This document shows positions 42,258 to 51,337 of a stretch of DNA of 64,000 bases, in pieces (within the stretch, counting starts at the first letter, position 1; every line of letters starts with the position of its first letter). The translations under genes were made by a program, and so were the position numbers. The notes under the pieces were generated by a model. That model searched no databases, had not been told where the DNA came from, and saw only the letters and a list, made by a program, of their open reading frames with translations. The stretch spans positions 1 through 64,000 of the forward strand of contig CAYRIX010000004.1 in the NCBI GenBank assembly GCA_964424555.1. Reading direction: 5' to 3'. This DNA comes from UMGS172 sp964424555. Lineage in GTDB: Bacteria; Bacillota; Clostridia; Oscillospirales; Acutalibacteraceae.

Positions 42258-43333
42258 TGATTTTTAAAAGGTTAGAGCTGTCAAATTTCAGAAATTTTGA
42301 AAATGAGGTTTTGGAATTTGACAGCGGAATGAATATTATATTCGGTCAGAATGCTCAAGGAAAGACAAATATTTTAGAAAGTCTTTGGCTTTTTACGGGG
42401 GCTAAAAGCTTTAGAGGCTCAAAGGACAGCGAGCTTATAAAATTTGATTCGCTGAAAGCTAAAATAAAGCTTGATTTTTTTGATGACGGCCGTGATCAGG
42501 AATGTATTATAAACATTGAAAAGAGCCGAAGTGCTGTTTTAAACGGTGTTGAATATAGCTCTGCTTCGGGTATTGCGGGAAAAATATATGCCATAGTTTT
42601 TTCTCCTAATGATCTGAATATTGTAAAAGACGGTCCTTCTTTTCGCAGAAAATTTATGGATACCTGTTTGTGTCAGCTTTATCCAAAATATATCAGTACG
42701 TCACGTAGATATTTAAAGGCTTTAGATCAACGAAATTCTATTTTAAAAAATCTTAAATTTAATCCCAATATGGAGGAATTTATTGAGGATTTTGAAAAAG
42801 AATTGGCTTTGACGGGTAGCGAGATAATAGGTTACCGAAAAAGGTATATAGAAGCTATAAATAAATTTTTACCCGATATTTATAAAGGTCTGTCCGACGG
42901 TAAAGAGGATATTACAGCCGAATATGAGACTACGGCAGGGGAAAGTGAAGATGAATTTTTATCTGCTTTGTTAAAAAACAGATATGAGGATATGCAATCA
43001 CTTTCAACCTCGGTAGGGCCTCATAGGGATGATCTTAATATAAAAATAAACGGTATTTCAGCAAGGTCCTTCGGTTCTCAGGGACAAAAACGTTCCGCAG
43101 CTTTAGCTTTAAAGCTCAGTGAATCGGCTGTTATAAATGAAATAACCGGAAAAATGCCTGTTGCATTACTCGATGATGTTATGAGCGAGCTTGATATTTC
43201 ACGTCAAAACTATATTTTGAATCACATTAAAGGACGACAGGTTTTTCTCACCTGTTGTGACATTGCAAATACACAGGGTCTTTTAAGCGGAAAAATATTC
43301 AAAATTGAAGACGGAAAAGTAATAGAAAGTTAA
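42257..43333 (+). CDS. recF: DNA repair ATPase RecF
   Basis: A 358-residue SMC-like ATPase that loads RecA at gaps and stalled forks. Walker A is GQNAQGKTN (about 30-38), the signature is GSQGQKRSAALALKLSE, and Walker B is VALLDDVMSELD. Start overlaps the yaaA stop. Confidence 0.96.
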   Translation: MIFKRLELSNFRNFENEVLEFDSGMNIIFGQNAQGKTNILESLWLFTGAKSFRGSKDSELIKFDSLKAKIKLDFFDDGRDQECIINIEKSRSAVLNGVEYSSASGIAGKIYAIVFSPNDLNIVKDGPSFRRKFMDTCLCQLYPKYISTSRRYLKALDQRNSILKNLKFNPNMEEFIEDFEKELALTGSEIIGYRKRYIEAINKFLPDIYKGLSDGKEDITAEYETTAGESEDEFLSALLKNRYEDMQSLSTSVGPHRDDLNIKINGISARSFGSQGQKRSAALALKLSESAVINEITGKMPVALLDDVMSELDISRQNYILNHIKGRQVFLTCCDIANTQGLLSGKIFKIEDGKVIES

Positions 43334-43350
43334 ATTTGGGAGTGAGCATT

Positions 43351-43614
43351 ATTTATCTGCATCTCGGTCAGTATACGGTGGTAAAAACCGCCGACGTGAT
43401 AGGAATTTTTGATATGGACACCTCGACCGTGTCAAAGCCCACAAGAGATTTTTTAAAATTTGCCGAGAAAAAAGGCAGCGTTATTAATGTTTCGTTTGAA
43501 TTACCTAAATCCTTTATTATTTGTAATGAAAACGGTAGGATAAGGGTTTACATTTCACAAATTTCACCGTCTACTCTTCAAAGACGGGCAATATCAAATA
43601 AATTTGTATTTTAA
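43351..43614 (+). CDS. remB: Extracellular matrix regulator RemB (YaaB)
   Basis: A protein of about 87 residues from the DUF370/RemB family, always found between recF and gyrB in Firmicutes. The core YLHLGQYTVVKTADVIGIFDMD aligns with family members, whose first Met falls right before YLH. Here that codon is ATT (43351), with GGGAGTGAG (43338-43346) well spaced upstream. The alternatives TTG 43336 and GTG 43342 lie at or inside the Shine-Dalgarno. A rare AUU start, as in infC, is the best fit, but a TTG start adding five residues cannot be excluded. Confidence 0.78.
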   Translation: MYLHLGQYTVVKTADVIGIFDMDTSTVSKPTRDFLKFAEKKGSVINVSFELPKSFIICNENGRIRVYISQISPSTLQRRAISNKFVF

Positions 43615-43646
43615 ATTTTAAAATAATTCCGATAAAGGAGATAAAA

Positions 43647-45584
43647 ATGAGTAACGACATCAATATTCCTGTAACCGAAAATTATGATGAAAATTCGATA
43701 CAGGTACTCGAAGGACTTGAAGCAGTCAGAAAAAGACCCGGTATGTATATCGGTTCGACCGGTGAAAGAGGTCTGCATCATCTTGTTTATGAGATAGTTG
43801 ATAACTCTATCGACGAAGCTCTGGCAGGATATTGCGATAAGATCACGGTTGATCTGCTTGATGACGGTATAATAAACGTAACCGATAACGGTCGTGGTAT
43901 TCCTGTTGGTATTAATCCTCAAAAGGGTATACCTACCGTAACGGTAGTATTTACAATTCTTCATGCAGGCGGTAAGTTCGGAGGAAGCGGTTACAAGGTC
44001 TCGGGTGGTCTGCACGGTGTCGGTGCTTCGGTTGTTAATGCATTATCTTCTTGGCTTGAGGTCGAGGTAAAGGACGGAAAGCATATCTACCGTCAGAGAT
44101 ATGAAAAGGGTAATATTGCAACCGACCTTGAAATTATAGGTGACACTACCGAAACAGGTACCTCGGTTACATTTAAGCCCGATCCTGATATTTTCACCGA
44201 TACCACAGAATATGATTATGATATTTTGTTGGCTCGTCTTCGTGAGCAGGCTTTCCTCAATGCAGGTATCAGAGTTGTTTTGACCGATAAGCGTACCGAC
44301 CGAGAAGAGATCACTACCGACCTGCATTTTGAGGGCGGTATCAAATCATATGTTGAATTTTTGCTCGCCGGCGGTAAAAAGGAAAAACTTAATAATGACG
44401 TAATCTATCTTTCAACCACGAGTGGTGATTCCTCGGCTGAGGTTGCTTTCCTTTGGAGCACAGGCTATGATACCAAAATATTGTCATTTGCCAACACTAT
44501 TCATACGGTAGACGGCGGTACACATGAGCAGGCATTTAAAAACAGCTTGGCCCGTACCATCAATAAGTACGGACGTAATTTCAAGTTTTTAAAGGATGCC
44601 GACAACAACCTTAAGAGTGAGGATATAAATGAAGGTCTTATCGCTGTTGTCAGTGTAAAATTGACAGATGCTCAGTTTGAAAGCCAGACTAAAGCAAAGC
44701 TCGGCAACACTTCAATGACTACCTTGGTCAATAACCTTGTTGCAACCAAGCTTAATGAGTATCTTGAGGATCATCCTCAAGAGGCCAAGATAATACTTGA
44801 TAAGTCGATAGCATCGTCTAACGCTCGTGAGGCTGCTCAAAAAGCCCGTGACATGCAGCGTAGCAAGGCAAGTATCGGCAATAAGGTAAGAATGCCCGAA
44901 AAATTGACCGATTGTATTTCGGATGATGCTACAAAGACCGAAATATTTATTGTCGAGGGTGACTCGGCAGGCGGCTCGGCAGTTGACGGAAGAAACAGTA
45001 CCTATCAGGCTATCCTGCCCTTGTGGGGTAAGATGCTTAACGTTGAAAAAGCAAGGGTGGATAAGGTATACGGAAATGACAAGCTTACACCGGTCGTTGT
45101 AGCCTTGGGTACAGGTATTGCTGAAAACTTTAATATTGAAAAGCTCCGTTATGACAAAATTATCATCATGGCCGATGCCGACGTTGACGGAAGCCATATC
45201 AGAGTTTTGTTGTTGACCTTCTTCTTCAGATACATGCCAGAGCTTATCGAAACAGGACATATTTATTTGGCTCAGCCGCCTCTGTTTAAGGTTTCAAAAG
45301 GAAAGGTTCACCATTATGCTTTCTCTGATGAGGAAAGAGATACCTACATTGCAGAGCTTGGCGGTTCGGCCGATGTTCAGCGATACAAAGGTCTTGGTGA
45401 GATGGACCCTGAGCAATTATGGGAGACCACAATGGATCCGTCTACCCGCACAATGCTGAAGGTCACTATGGAGGATGCCGCAAGGGCTGACGAGACCTTC
45501 TCGATGCTTATGGGTGAGGATGTTGAGCCGAGAAAGATGTTTATCGAAGAAAATGCACAGTTTGTGCAGGATCTCGATATTTAA
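43647..45584 (+). CDS. gyrB: DNA gyrase subunit B
   Basis: A 645-residue GHKL ATPase subunit of gyrase. The ATP-binding domain has EIVDNSIDEAL and DNGRGIPVG. The TOPRIM domain has EGDSAGGSA and, further on, MADADVDGSHIR. RYKGLGEMDPEQLWETTMDP is the C-terminal signature. AAAGGAG precedes the ATG. Confidence 0.97.
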   Translation: MSNDINIPVTENYDENSIQVLEGLEAVRKRPGMYIGSTGERGLHHLVYEIVDNSIDEALAGYCDKITVDLLDDGIINVTDNGRGIPVGINPQKGIPTVTVVFTILHAGGKFGGSGYKVSGGLHGVGASVVNALSSWLEVEVKDGKHIYRQRYEKGNIATDLEIIGDTTETGTSVTFKPDPDIFTDTTEYDYDILLARLREQAFLNAGIRVVLTDKRTDREEITTDLHFEGGIKSYVEFLLAGGKKEKLNNDVIYLSTTSGDSSAEVAFLWSTGYDTKILSFANTIHTVDGGTHEQAFKNSLARTINKYGRNFKFLKDADNNLKSEDINEGLIAVVSVKLTDAQFESQTKAKLGNTSMTTLVNNLVATKLNEYLEDHPQEAKIILDKSIASSNAREAAQKARDMQRSKASIGNKVRMPEKLTDCISDDATKTEIFIVEGDSAGGSAVDGRNSTYQAILPLWGKMLNVEKARVDKVYGNDKLTPVVVALGTGIAENFNIEKLRYDKIIIMADADVDGSHIRVLLLTFFFRYMPELIETGHIYLAQPPLFKVSKGKVHHYAFSDEERDTYIAELGGSADVQRYKGLGEMDPEQLWETTMDPSTRTMLKVTMEDAARADETFSMLMGEDVEPRKMFIEENAQFVQDLDI

Positions 45585-45593
45585 GGTGACGAG

Positions 45594-46106
45594 ATGGCAG
45601 AAAAATATGTAGAATTAAAGTATTCTTTGTCGAAAGAACATGCTGAATCGGCATATGAGCTTTCCGGAGAAAAGAAAAAGAGATTTGAACGCAACCGCAA
45701 TACCACAATATGCTTTGTAATAATAATTCTTCTTTTCGGTTTTAATATTTATACCACCTTAACCAAGGAGGTCGAGCTGAATAAGAATTATTTACTCTAC
45801 ACCAGTATAGCAGCAATAGTAATAAGTCTTATTTTTATTGCTGTAACATGGCTTGGCGGAAGTTCGGTTATAAAAAATAACATTAGAGCTATATCCGACG
45901 GCACCGAATATAAAGTATTTATAAACGAAAACGGTATTTCCTACATCTTTGGTAACGAGGAAGAGCAGGTTTTATCCCGTGGTGATTTCTTTATAAAAAG
46001 CAATGAGGATATCTATTTATTGACCGCAGGTGAGAAAAAACTTATTATTCCAAAAGCATGCATTCCAAATGAGGATGCTGAGTTGGTCAGAAAATATCTT
46101 CTGTAA
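45594..46106 (+). CDS. YcxB-like membrane protein
   Basis: A 170-residue protein with a soluble N-terminus, two adjacent TM helices (about 40-58 and 67-85) and a C-terminal PH-like YcxB domain ending LIIPKACIPNEDAELVRKYL. Function unknown. It is inserted between gyrB and gyrA, 9 bp after gyrB, with AAGGTGA before the ATG, so it is part of the gyrase operon. Confidence 0.8.
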   Translation: MAEKYVELKYSLSKEHAESAYELSGEKKKRFERNRNTTICFVIIILLFGFNIYTTLTKEVELNKNYLLYTSIAAIVISLIFIAVTWLGGSSVIKNNIRAISDGTEYKVFINENGISYIFGNEEEQVLSRGDFFIKSNEDIYLLTAGEKKLIIPKACIPNEDAELVRKYLL

Positions 46107-46135
46107 GAAACTTGAAAGGATAAGGAAAGTAAAAA

Positions 46136-48730
46136 ATGAGTGAAGAAAAAAAGGCTTCCGATCAGGCGTTTTTGGATGATTCGGAACAAACTATACTTCC
46201 CGTTGAAATTACCGACGAGGTAAGAACCAGCTTTTTGCAGTATTCGGTATCGGTTCTTGTAAGCCGTGCTTTGCCTGATGTTCGTGACGGCTTTAAGCCT
46301 GTTCATCGCCGTATACTCTACACAATGTACGAAAATAACCTTACCCCCGACAAGGCATACCGTAAGTGTGCCGACACGGTCGGTACGGTGCTTGGACGTT
46401 ACCATCCTCATGGTGACGCATCTGTTTACGATGCAATGGTACGTATGGCTCAGGATTTCTCAATGAGATATCCAATGGTTGACGGTCACGGTAACTTCGG
46501 TTCTATTGACGGATATCCTGCTGCTGCATACCGATATACCGAGTCACGTATGAGCAAGATTTCCACCCATATGCTCGACGATATCGACAAGGATACCGTT
46601 GAGTTTATGCCGAACTATGATGACCGTCTGAAAGAGCCCACCGTTCTGCCTGCCCGTTTTCCAAACTTGCTTGTAAACGGCTCAATGGGTATCGCTGTCG
46701 GTATGGCAACCAATATTCCGCCGCATAACCTCGGTGAGGTCATCGACGCAATGTGTCTGCTTATTGACAAGCCTGAGGCGGGTCTTGACGAAATTTGTCA
46801 GTTTATAAAAGGACCTGACTTCCCGACGGGCGCTCAGATTATGGGCCGTTCGGGTATTCGTGCCGCTTATGCCACCGGTCGTGGAAAGATCGTTATGCGT
46901 AGTAAGACCGAGATTGAGGAAACAAGAAACGGTAAGTTCCGTATTGTTGTTACCGAAATTCCTTACGGTGTCAATAAAAAGCAGTTAGTTAAATCTATCT
47001 ATGACCTTGCCGCAGAAAAGAGGGTAGAGGGTATCGACGATGTCGTCGACCACTCCTCCAAGCGTGACGGCGGTATTAGAATCGTTATCGACCTCAAAAA
47101 GGATGCTAATCCTCAGGTTGTTCTCAACCATCTCTATTCAATGACCCAGTTGCAGACCTCTTTCGGTGCAATTTTGTTAGCTCTCGTCGACGGTCAGCCT
47201 AAGGTTTTAACCTTAAAAGAGATGCTCGAGAAGTATATCGACTTCCAGTGTGAGATAATCGAACGCCGTACAAGATATGATATGAGGAAGGCTCAGGAAA
47301 GAGCCCATATCTTGGAGGGCTTAAAGATAGCTCTCGACTTTATTGACGAAGTTATCAACATTATCCGTAACTCCAAAACCATCCCTGAATCGAAGGAGCG
47401 CTTGTCCGAACGCTTTGGTCTTGACGATATTCAGACCACCGCTATCGTACAGATGCAGTTGGGTAAATTGGCAGGTATGGAAAAGCAGAAGATAGAGGAA
47501 GAGTTGGCCGAAAAGCTGGCCTTCATCAAGGAATGCATGGAAATTTTGGCTGACCACACCAAGGTTCTTGATATTGTCAAGACCGAGGCTTTAAATCTTC
47601 GTGATAAATATGCCGATGACCGCCGTACCGAGATAAATTCCGTTTCGGGCGAGGTCGATATCGAAGACCTTATTCCTAATGAGGAATGTATCTTAACCAA
47701 AACGGTAGAAGGTTACATTAAGCGTTTGCCGTCCGATACCTATTCAACACAGCACCGTGGCGGCAAGGGTATCACCGGTATGACCACCCGTGAGGGCGAT
47801 ATCGTTGAAAATATGTTTACCTGTTCTTCGCATGACTATGTGCTGATGTTCTCAAATTTAGGACGTTTGTATCGCATCAAGGCGTATGAGATTCCTGAGG
47901 GCAGTAGAACATCAAAGGGTCTTAACATTGTTAATATCCTGCCGCTCATGCCTGACGAAAAGATTATAAACATTCTTCCGCTTGACAATAAGATCGACCT
48001 TGATAATCCGTTCTTTGTATGTATGATAACCAAGAAGGGTACCATTAAACGTACTTCTATCGAGGCATTCAAGAACGTCCGTAAAACAGGTATTATCGCC
48101 ATCAACATTGATGAGGATGACGAGTTAGCCTATGTTTGCAGAACTAAGGGAGACCAAGAGCTTATGGTCGCCACAAGGAAGGGCTACTCCGTCCGCTTTA
48201 ATGAAAATGACGCACGTGAGATGGGACGTACCGCCCGAGGAGTTCGTGCTATTCGTCTCCGTGAGGGTGACGAGGTCGTCGGAATGCTGGTAGTAGGTGA
48301 GGGTAAAGAGATACTTACCGTTACCGAGACAGGCTACGGTCGAATTTCAAGCTTCGACGATTACCGTGTGCAAAGCCGTGGTGGTAAGGGTATTACCAAC
48401 TACCGTGTTGCTAAATATGGTGATGTTGCCGCCATTATCGCAGTCGATAATGAGGACGATATTATTATGATAACCTCAACAGGTATCATAATCCGTGTTC
48501 CGGTAGAGGAAATCAGCCGATTCAGCCGTCCTGCAAAGGGTGTCCGAGTAATGCGTGTCAAAACCGAGCAGGGTGAGAAAATACTGTCTATTGCTACTGC
48601 TACCCACGATAACGATGAGGTAACCGACCACCCCGAAGCCGCCGATGCGGACGCAGGAGATACAGACGCTGCCGATGAGCCCGACACCGACGACGGTGAG
48701 AGTTCTGAGACAACAAGCTCTGATGAATAA
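46136..48730 (+). CDS. gyrA: DNA gyrase subunit A
   Basis: An 864-residue gyrase A subunit. The catalytic tyrosine is Y134 (AAAYRYTE). The quinolone region reads HPHGDASVYDAM: the position equal to E. coli Ser83 is A95, and Asp87 is kept as D99. The C-terminal beta-pinwheel carries the GyrA box QSRGGKGITNYR. The tail is a long acidic Asp/Glu/Ala stretch, as in other enzymes whose supercoiling activity is tuned by it. Confidence 0.97.
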   Translation: MSEEKKASDQAFLDDSEQTILPVEITDEVRTSFLQYSVSVLVSRALPDVRDGFKPVHRRILYTMYENNLTPDKAYRKCADTVGTVLGRYHPHGDASVYDAMVRMAQDFSMRYPMVDGHGNFGSIDGYPAAAYRYTESRMSKISTHMLDDIDKDTVEFMPNYDDRLKEPTVLPARFPNLLVNGSMGIAVGMATNIPPHNLGEVIDAMCLLIDKPEAGLDEICQFIKGPDFPTGAQIMGRSGIRAAYATGRGKIVMRSKTEIEETRNGKFRIVVTEIPYGVNKKQLVKSIYDLAAEKRVEGIDDVVDHSSKRDGGIRIVIDLKKDANPQVVLNHLYSMTQLQTSFGAILLALVDGQPKVLTLKEMLEKYIDFQCEIIERRTRYDMRKAQERAHILEGLKIALDFIDEVINIIRNSKTIPESKERLSERFGLDDIQTTAIVQMQLGKLAGMEKQKIEEELAEKLAFIKECMEILADHTKVLDIVKTEALNLRDKYADDRRTEINSVSGEVDIEDLIPNEECILTKTVEGYIKRLPSDTYSTQHRGGKGITGMTTREGDIVENMFTCSSHDYVLMFSNLGRLYRIKAYEIPEGSRTSKGLNIVNILPLMPDEKIINILPLDNKIDLDNPFFVCMITKKGTIKRTSIEAFKNVRKTGIIAINIDEDDELAYVCRTKGDQELMVATRKGYSVRFNENDAREMGRTARGVRAIRLREGDEVVGMLVVGEGKEILTVTETGYGRISSFDDYRVQSRGGKGITNYRVAKYGDVAAIIAVDNEDDIIMITSTGIIIRVPVEEISRFSRPAKGVRVMRVKTEQGEKILSIATATHDNDEVTDHPEAADADAGDTDAADEPDTDDGESSETTSSDE

Positions 48731-48739
48731 TGTTTAAAA

Positions 48740-48776
48740 TAAGCATCCCACCTTTAGGCACAAGGTGGGATGCTTA
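48740..48776 (+). terminator. Hairpin after gyrA, no U-tract
   Basis: A perfect 15-bp stem (48740-48754 with 48762-48776) and 7-nt loop, but no T run follows. It may protect the gyrA 3' end; the next gene's AAGGAAAG binding site abuts it. Confidence 0.55.
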
Positions 48777-48790
48777 AGGAAAGAAACAAA

Positions 48791-49468
48791 ATGAAGATTT
48801 TATTCTTAGGCACTGGGGCGGCCGATTGGAGCCCAAAAAAGCCCGAATCGGGTGAGCACCGTTGGTTGTCGTCAGCGCTTATCAATGATGAACTGCTTAT
48901 TGATGCGGGCCCATGTGTACCCGACGCCATTGAAAAATACAATGTAGACGTTAAGAAAATCAAATATGTTATTATCACACACCGCCATGGCGACCATTTT
49001 AATGAGGATACATTAAAAATGCTGCAGGAGTCGGGTGCTGATCTTGTCGAATTTTCGGCGGGTGACGAAAAACAGGTCGGACCATATTTTATTAAGGCGC
49101 TTGAGGCCAATCATCCCACCTGCATTCCTACCGTGCATTACATAATCGACGACGGTGAAAAAAGGGTTTTCTATGGTTTGGACGGCGCATGGCTGTTATA
49201 TTCTGAGGTTGAGGCCATCAAGGAAAAGCATATCGAGCTTGCCGTTTTGGATGCCACTATCGGCAACAAAAAGGGTGATTACCGCATTTTCGAGCACAAC
49301 AATCTCCAAATGGTGGTCGAAATGAAAGAAACTCTGTCTAAATATGTCGATAAGTTTGTCATAAGCCACATGGCACGCACTCTGCACGACAGCCAAGAGG
49401 TGCTTGCCGCACAAATGAACGGTGAGGGTATCATAACAGCCTTTGACGGGATGGTGCTTGAAGTATAA
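48791..49468 (+). CDS. Metallo-beta-lactamase-fold hydrolase
   Basis: A 225-residue MBL-fold protein of the PhnP-like group. The metal motif is HRHGDH (64-69), preceded by LLIDAGPCVPDAI. A later His (SHMART) and Asp (LDGAW, LDATIG) complete the two-metal site. PhnP-like enzymes are phosphodiesterases; substrate not known. ATG 48791 follows AAGGAAAG. Confidence 0.82.
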   Translation: MKILFLGTGAADWSPKKPESGEHRWLSSALINDELLIDAGPCVPDAIEKYNVDVKKIKYVIITHRHGDHFNEDTLKMLQESGADLVEFSAGDEKQVGPYFIKALEANHPTCIPTVHYIIDDGEKRVFYGLDGAWLLYSEVEAIKEKHIELAVLDATIGNKKGDYRIFEHNNLQMVVEMKETLSKYVDKFVISHMARTLHDSQEVLAAQMNGEGIITAFDGMVLEV

Positions 49469-49479
49469 TAATTAAAAAA

Positions 49480-49519
49480 TAAAAAAGATTCTTAGCTTTT
49501 GCTAAGAATCTTTTTTATG
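49480..49519. terminator. Convergent bidirectional terminator
   Basis: A perfect 18-bp stem (49480-49497 with 49502-49519) with a TTTT loop and A/T tracts. Confidence 0.9.
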
Positions 49520-49527
49520 ACTTTTCC

Positions 49528-50094
49528 TCATTCCTCAGGGAGATAAAGCTGTGCAACACACCTGAAACGTGACACAATATCTTCAACAGGATCGGTTTCA
49601 AAAACATTGATTATATCACGTGAATGCTTAACAGCATATTTAATGGTATTGTCGGTTCCGCCTTGTTTACCGTCGAAAAATGTCACAACATATCGGCTTC
49701 GGTCGACCATGTAGCGATTGCGATGGTCAAATACCCAACGGGCATACCCTTCGCTCAGAGTGACGACCTCATCACACTCAGATAATAGGTCACGGTAACG
49801 TTTCTGCCACGTTGTGCTCCAACCGTTTTCCTGTCCCCTAAACGGTACAGCCGCAATCAGCTTAATATCGGGATTAAGCTTTTTGACTAAAGCAACATGT
49901 TCGCCTGCTACAATGTCAAAGCCTTGTGCCATTCCGCAGTAAAATACAGTGCAGCCTTTTTCTATAACTTCGGCAATGGCGGTCATAAGCCGACCGTAAA
50001 AGCGACGGTACTCAGGACAGCTTTCCTCAAAAGGAAAATCAAATTTTTCGGGCCTGTAGCCCGTAAAACAACATGAATTTTCAATATTTATCAT
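49528..50094 (-). CDS. SLOG-fold protein of the YpsA/DUF1273 type
   Basis: A 188-residue Rossmann-like SLOG protein. Motifs: CCFTGYRPEKFDFPF near the N-terminus, FYCGMAQGFDIVAGEHV, and KLIAAVPFRGQENGW. YpsA affects cell division and stress in Bacillus; the family is thought to bind a nucleotide-like ligand. ATG 50092-50094 is the likely start, with only a weak GGTG upstream. Confidence 0.8.
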   Translation of the reverse strand: MINIENSCCFTGYRPEKFDFPFEESCPEYRRFYGRLMTAIAEVIEKGCTVFYCGMAQGFDIVAGEHVALVKKLNPDIKLIAAVPFRGQENGWSTTWQKRYRDLLSECDEVVTLSEGYARWVFDHRNRYMVDRSRYVVTFFDGKQGGTDNTIKYAVKHSRDIINVFETDPVEDIVSRFRCVAQLYLPEE

Positions 50095-50159
50095 ATACAA
50101 CACCGATTAAGAAAAGTAAGATTATTTCAAAAAAAAATAAAATTTAATTAAACTGATGC

Positions 50160-50188
50160 TTGAAAAACTTAAAGAATAAGAGTATAAT
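50160..50188 (+). promoter_or_regulatory. Sigma-A promoter of the Lrp-like gene
   Basis: TTGAAA (50160-50165), 17 bp, TATAAT (50183-50188), with an 80-nt AT-rich leader. Confidence 0.65.
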
Positions 50189-50271
50189 TATTAAATAAAT
50201 AAGGCAGTACGAATTGAACATGTTTATTATAGCATAAAGTTTTTAATATTACAATATTAAGAGGGGATAAT

Positions 50272-50748
50272 ATGGATAAAATCGATTACCGTTTGATAAC
50301 TCTATTGCAGGAAAATGCAAGAATGCCGTTAAAACAGCTTGCCGAAAAGGTGTTTTTGTCGTCGCCTGCCACCGCCGCCCGACTCGAGCGGCTTGAAAAA
50401 AGCGGAATAATCAGCGGATACAGCGTTAAGGTCGACCACAAGCTTTTGGGCTACCCGATAACTGCGTTTATTAATCTCGAGGTTCAGCCTCAGCAAAAGG
50501 CGGTCTTTTATCCTTTTATAAAGGAGCATCCAAACGTGTTGGAATGTAGCTGTGTAACGGGTCATTATTCCATGCTTATAAAGGTAGCCTTTGAAAGCAC
50601 CGAGGCGTTGGATATATTCATCGGTCAGCTTCAGACCTTTGGCAGTACCCAGACTCAGATCGTTTTTTCAACCGCAAAGGTTGAAACAGGAGTTGATCTT
50701 GAGAATATCATCAACGGTAAATATCCGGAGGTTCCTGAGATAGAATGA
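50272..50748 (+). CDS. Lrp/AsnC family regulator
   Basis: A 158-residue feast/famine regulator. The N-terminal HTH starts DKIDYRLITLLQENARMPLKQLAEKV and the C-terminal RAM domain includes ECSCVTGHYSMLIKVAFES, where an amino acid would bind. AGAGGGGA precedes the ATG. ATGA overlap with the MGMT-like gene indicates one operon. Confidence 0.9.
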   Translation: MDKIDYRLITLLQENARMPLKQLAEKVFLSSPATAARLERLEKSGIISGYSVKVDHKLLGYPITAFINLEVQPQQKAVFYPFIKEHPNVLECSCVTGHYSMLIKVAFESTEALDIFIGQLQTFGSTQTQIVFSTAKVETGVDLENIINGKYPEVPEIE

Positions 50749-51083
50749 ATCAACGCTTGAGCGTTTTTGACCGAATCTATGAAGTAGTTAAGAGGATACC
50801 AAGAGGCAAGGTTGCCACGTACGGTCAGGTGGCTATGGTTGCAGGAAACCCAAGGTGGGCGAGGGTGGTTGGCTATGCGCTTCATTGCAACCCAGACCCC
50901 GAAAGCATACCGTGCTATCGGGTCGTCACCAAGGACGGCAGGGTATCGCCTGCGTTTGCTTTCGGAGGGCAAAATATCCAGATCGAAATGCTCAAAAACG
51001 ACGGAATAGTTTTTGTTGACGAAACCCACGTTGATATGCAAAAGTTTTGTGTTGAGACAGGTGTGCTTCAATTTCCTGAATAA
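50745..51083 (+). CDS. MGMT/alkyltransferase-like protein
   Basis: A 112-residue protein equal to the DNA-binding domain of O6-alkylguanine transferases. KIPRGKVATYGQVA-like N-terminal helix and the recognition helix NPRWARVVGYALHCNP are clear. The active-site PCHR is PCYR: Cys57 is kept but the activating His is Tyr58. It differs from ATL proteins, which lose the Cys instead. It may still bind alkylated guanine and flag it for repair. Confidence 0.82.
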   Translation: MNQRLSVFDRIYEVVKRIPRGKVATYGQVAMVAGNPRWARVVGYALHCNPDPESIPCYRVVTKDGRVSPAFAFGGQNIQIEMLKNDGIVFVDETHVDMQKFCVETGVLQFPE

Positions 51084-51092
51084 AGATTAATC

Positions 51093-51130
51093 ATAGCGTC
51101 CCCCAACAACTCAGTTGGTGGGGCGCTATT
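51093..51130 (+). terminator. Probable terminator of the Lrp-MGMT operon
   Basis: An imperfect GC-rich stem (ATAGCG and CCCC/AAC with GTTG, GGGG, CGCTAT) but only a short T run. The rest of the gap to 51280 shows nothing clear. Confidence 0.6.
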
Positions 51131-51280
51131 GTAATATTATCTGTTCTTAATCGGTTATATTTTCAAATGTGTTTAAGGCCGTTGTAGGGCAGTTTCTCAC
51201 CGAATATATTCAAAAAATGTACCGGGCCTCATTTGACAATACCGATATAACGGATTAAATCGACCAATTTTTGATATTTG

Positions 51281-51309
51281 TTGAAAACATTATTTTAGTG
51301 TGGTATACT
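51281..51309 (+). promoter_or_regulatory. Sigma-A promoter of the GH106-like gene
   Basis: TTGAAA (51281-51286), 17 bp, TATACT (51304-51309), extended TGTGG context. Confidence 0.7.
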
Positions 51310-51337
51310 GAGACCGTGATACAAAGGAGGTTTGTTT

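Noticed and set aside
44712..45260. A 182-residue minus-strand frame in gyrB
   Set aside because: Antisense to the TOPRIM-coding part of gyrB; no independent support.
48740..48776. Strong intrinsic terminator after gyrA
   Set aside because: The stem is perfect but no U-tract follows, so I list it only as a hairpin of uncertain role.
51180..51206. GTAGGG at 51183 as a further REP element
   Set aside because: No hairpin follows the GTAG; the sequence lacks a self-complementary stem.
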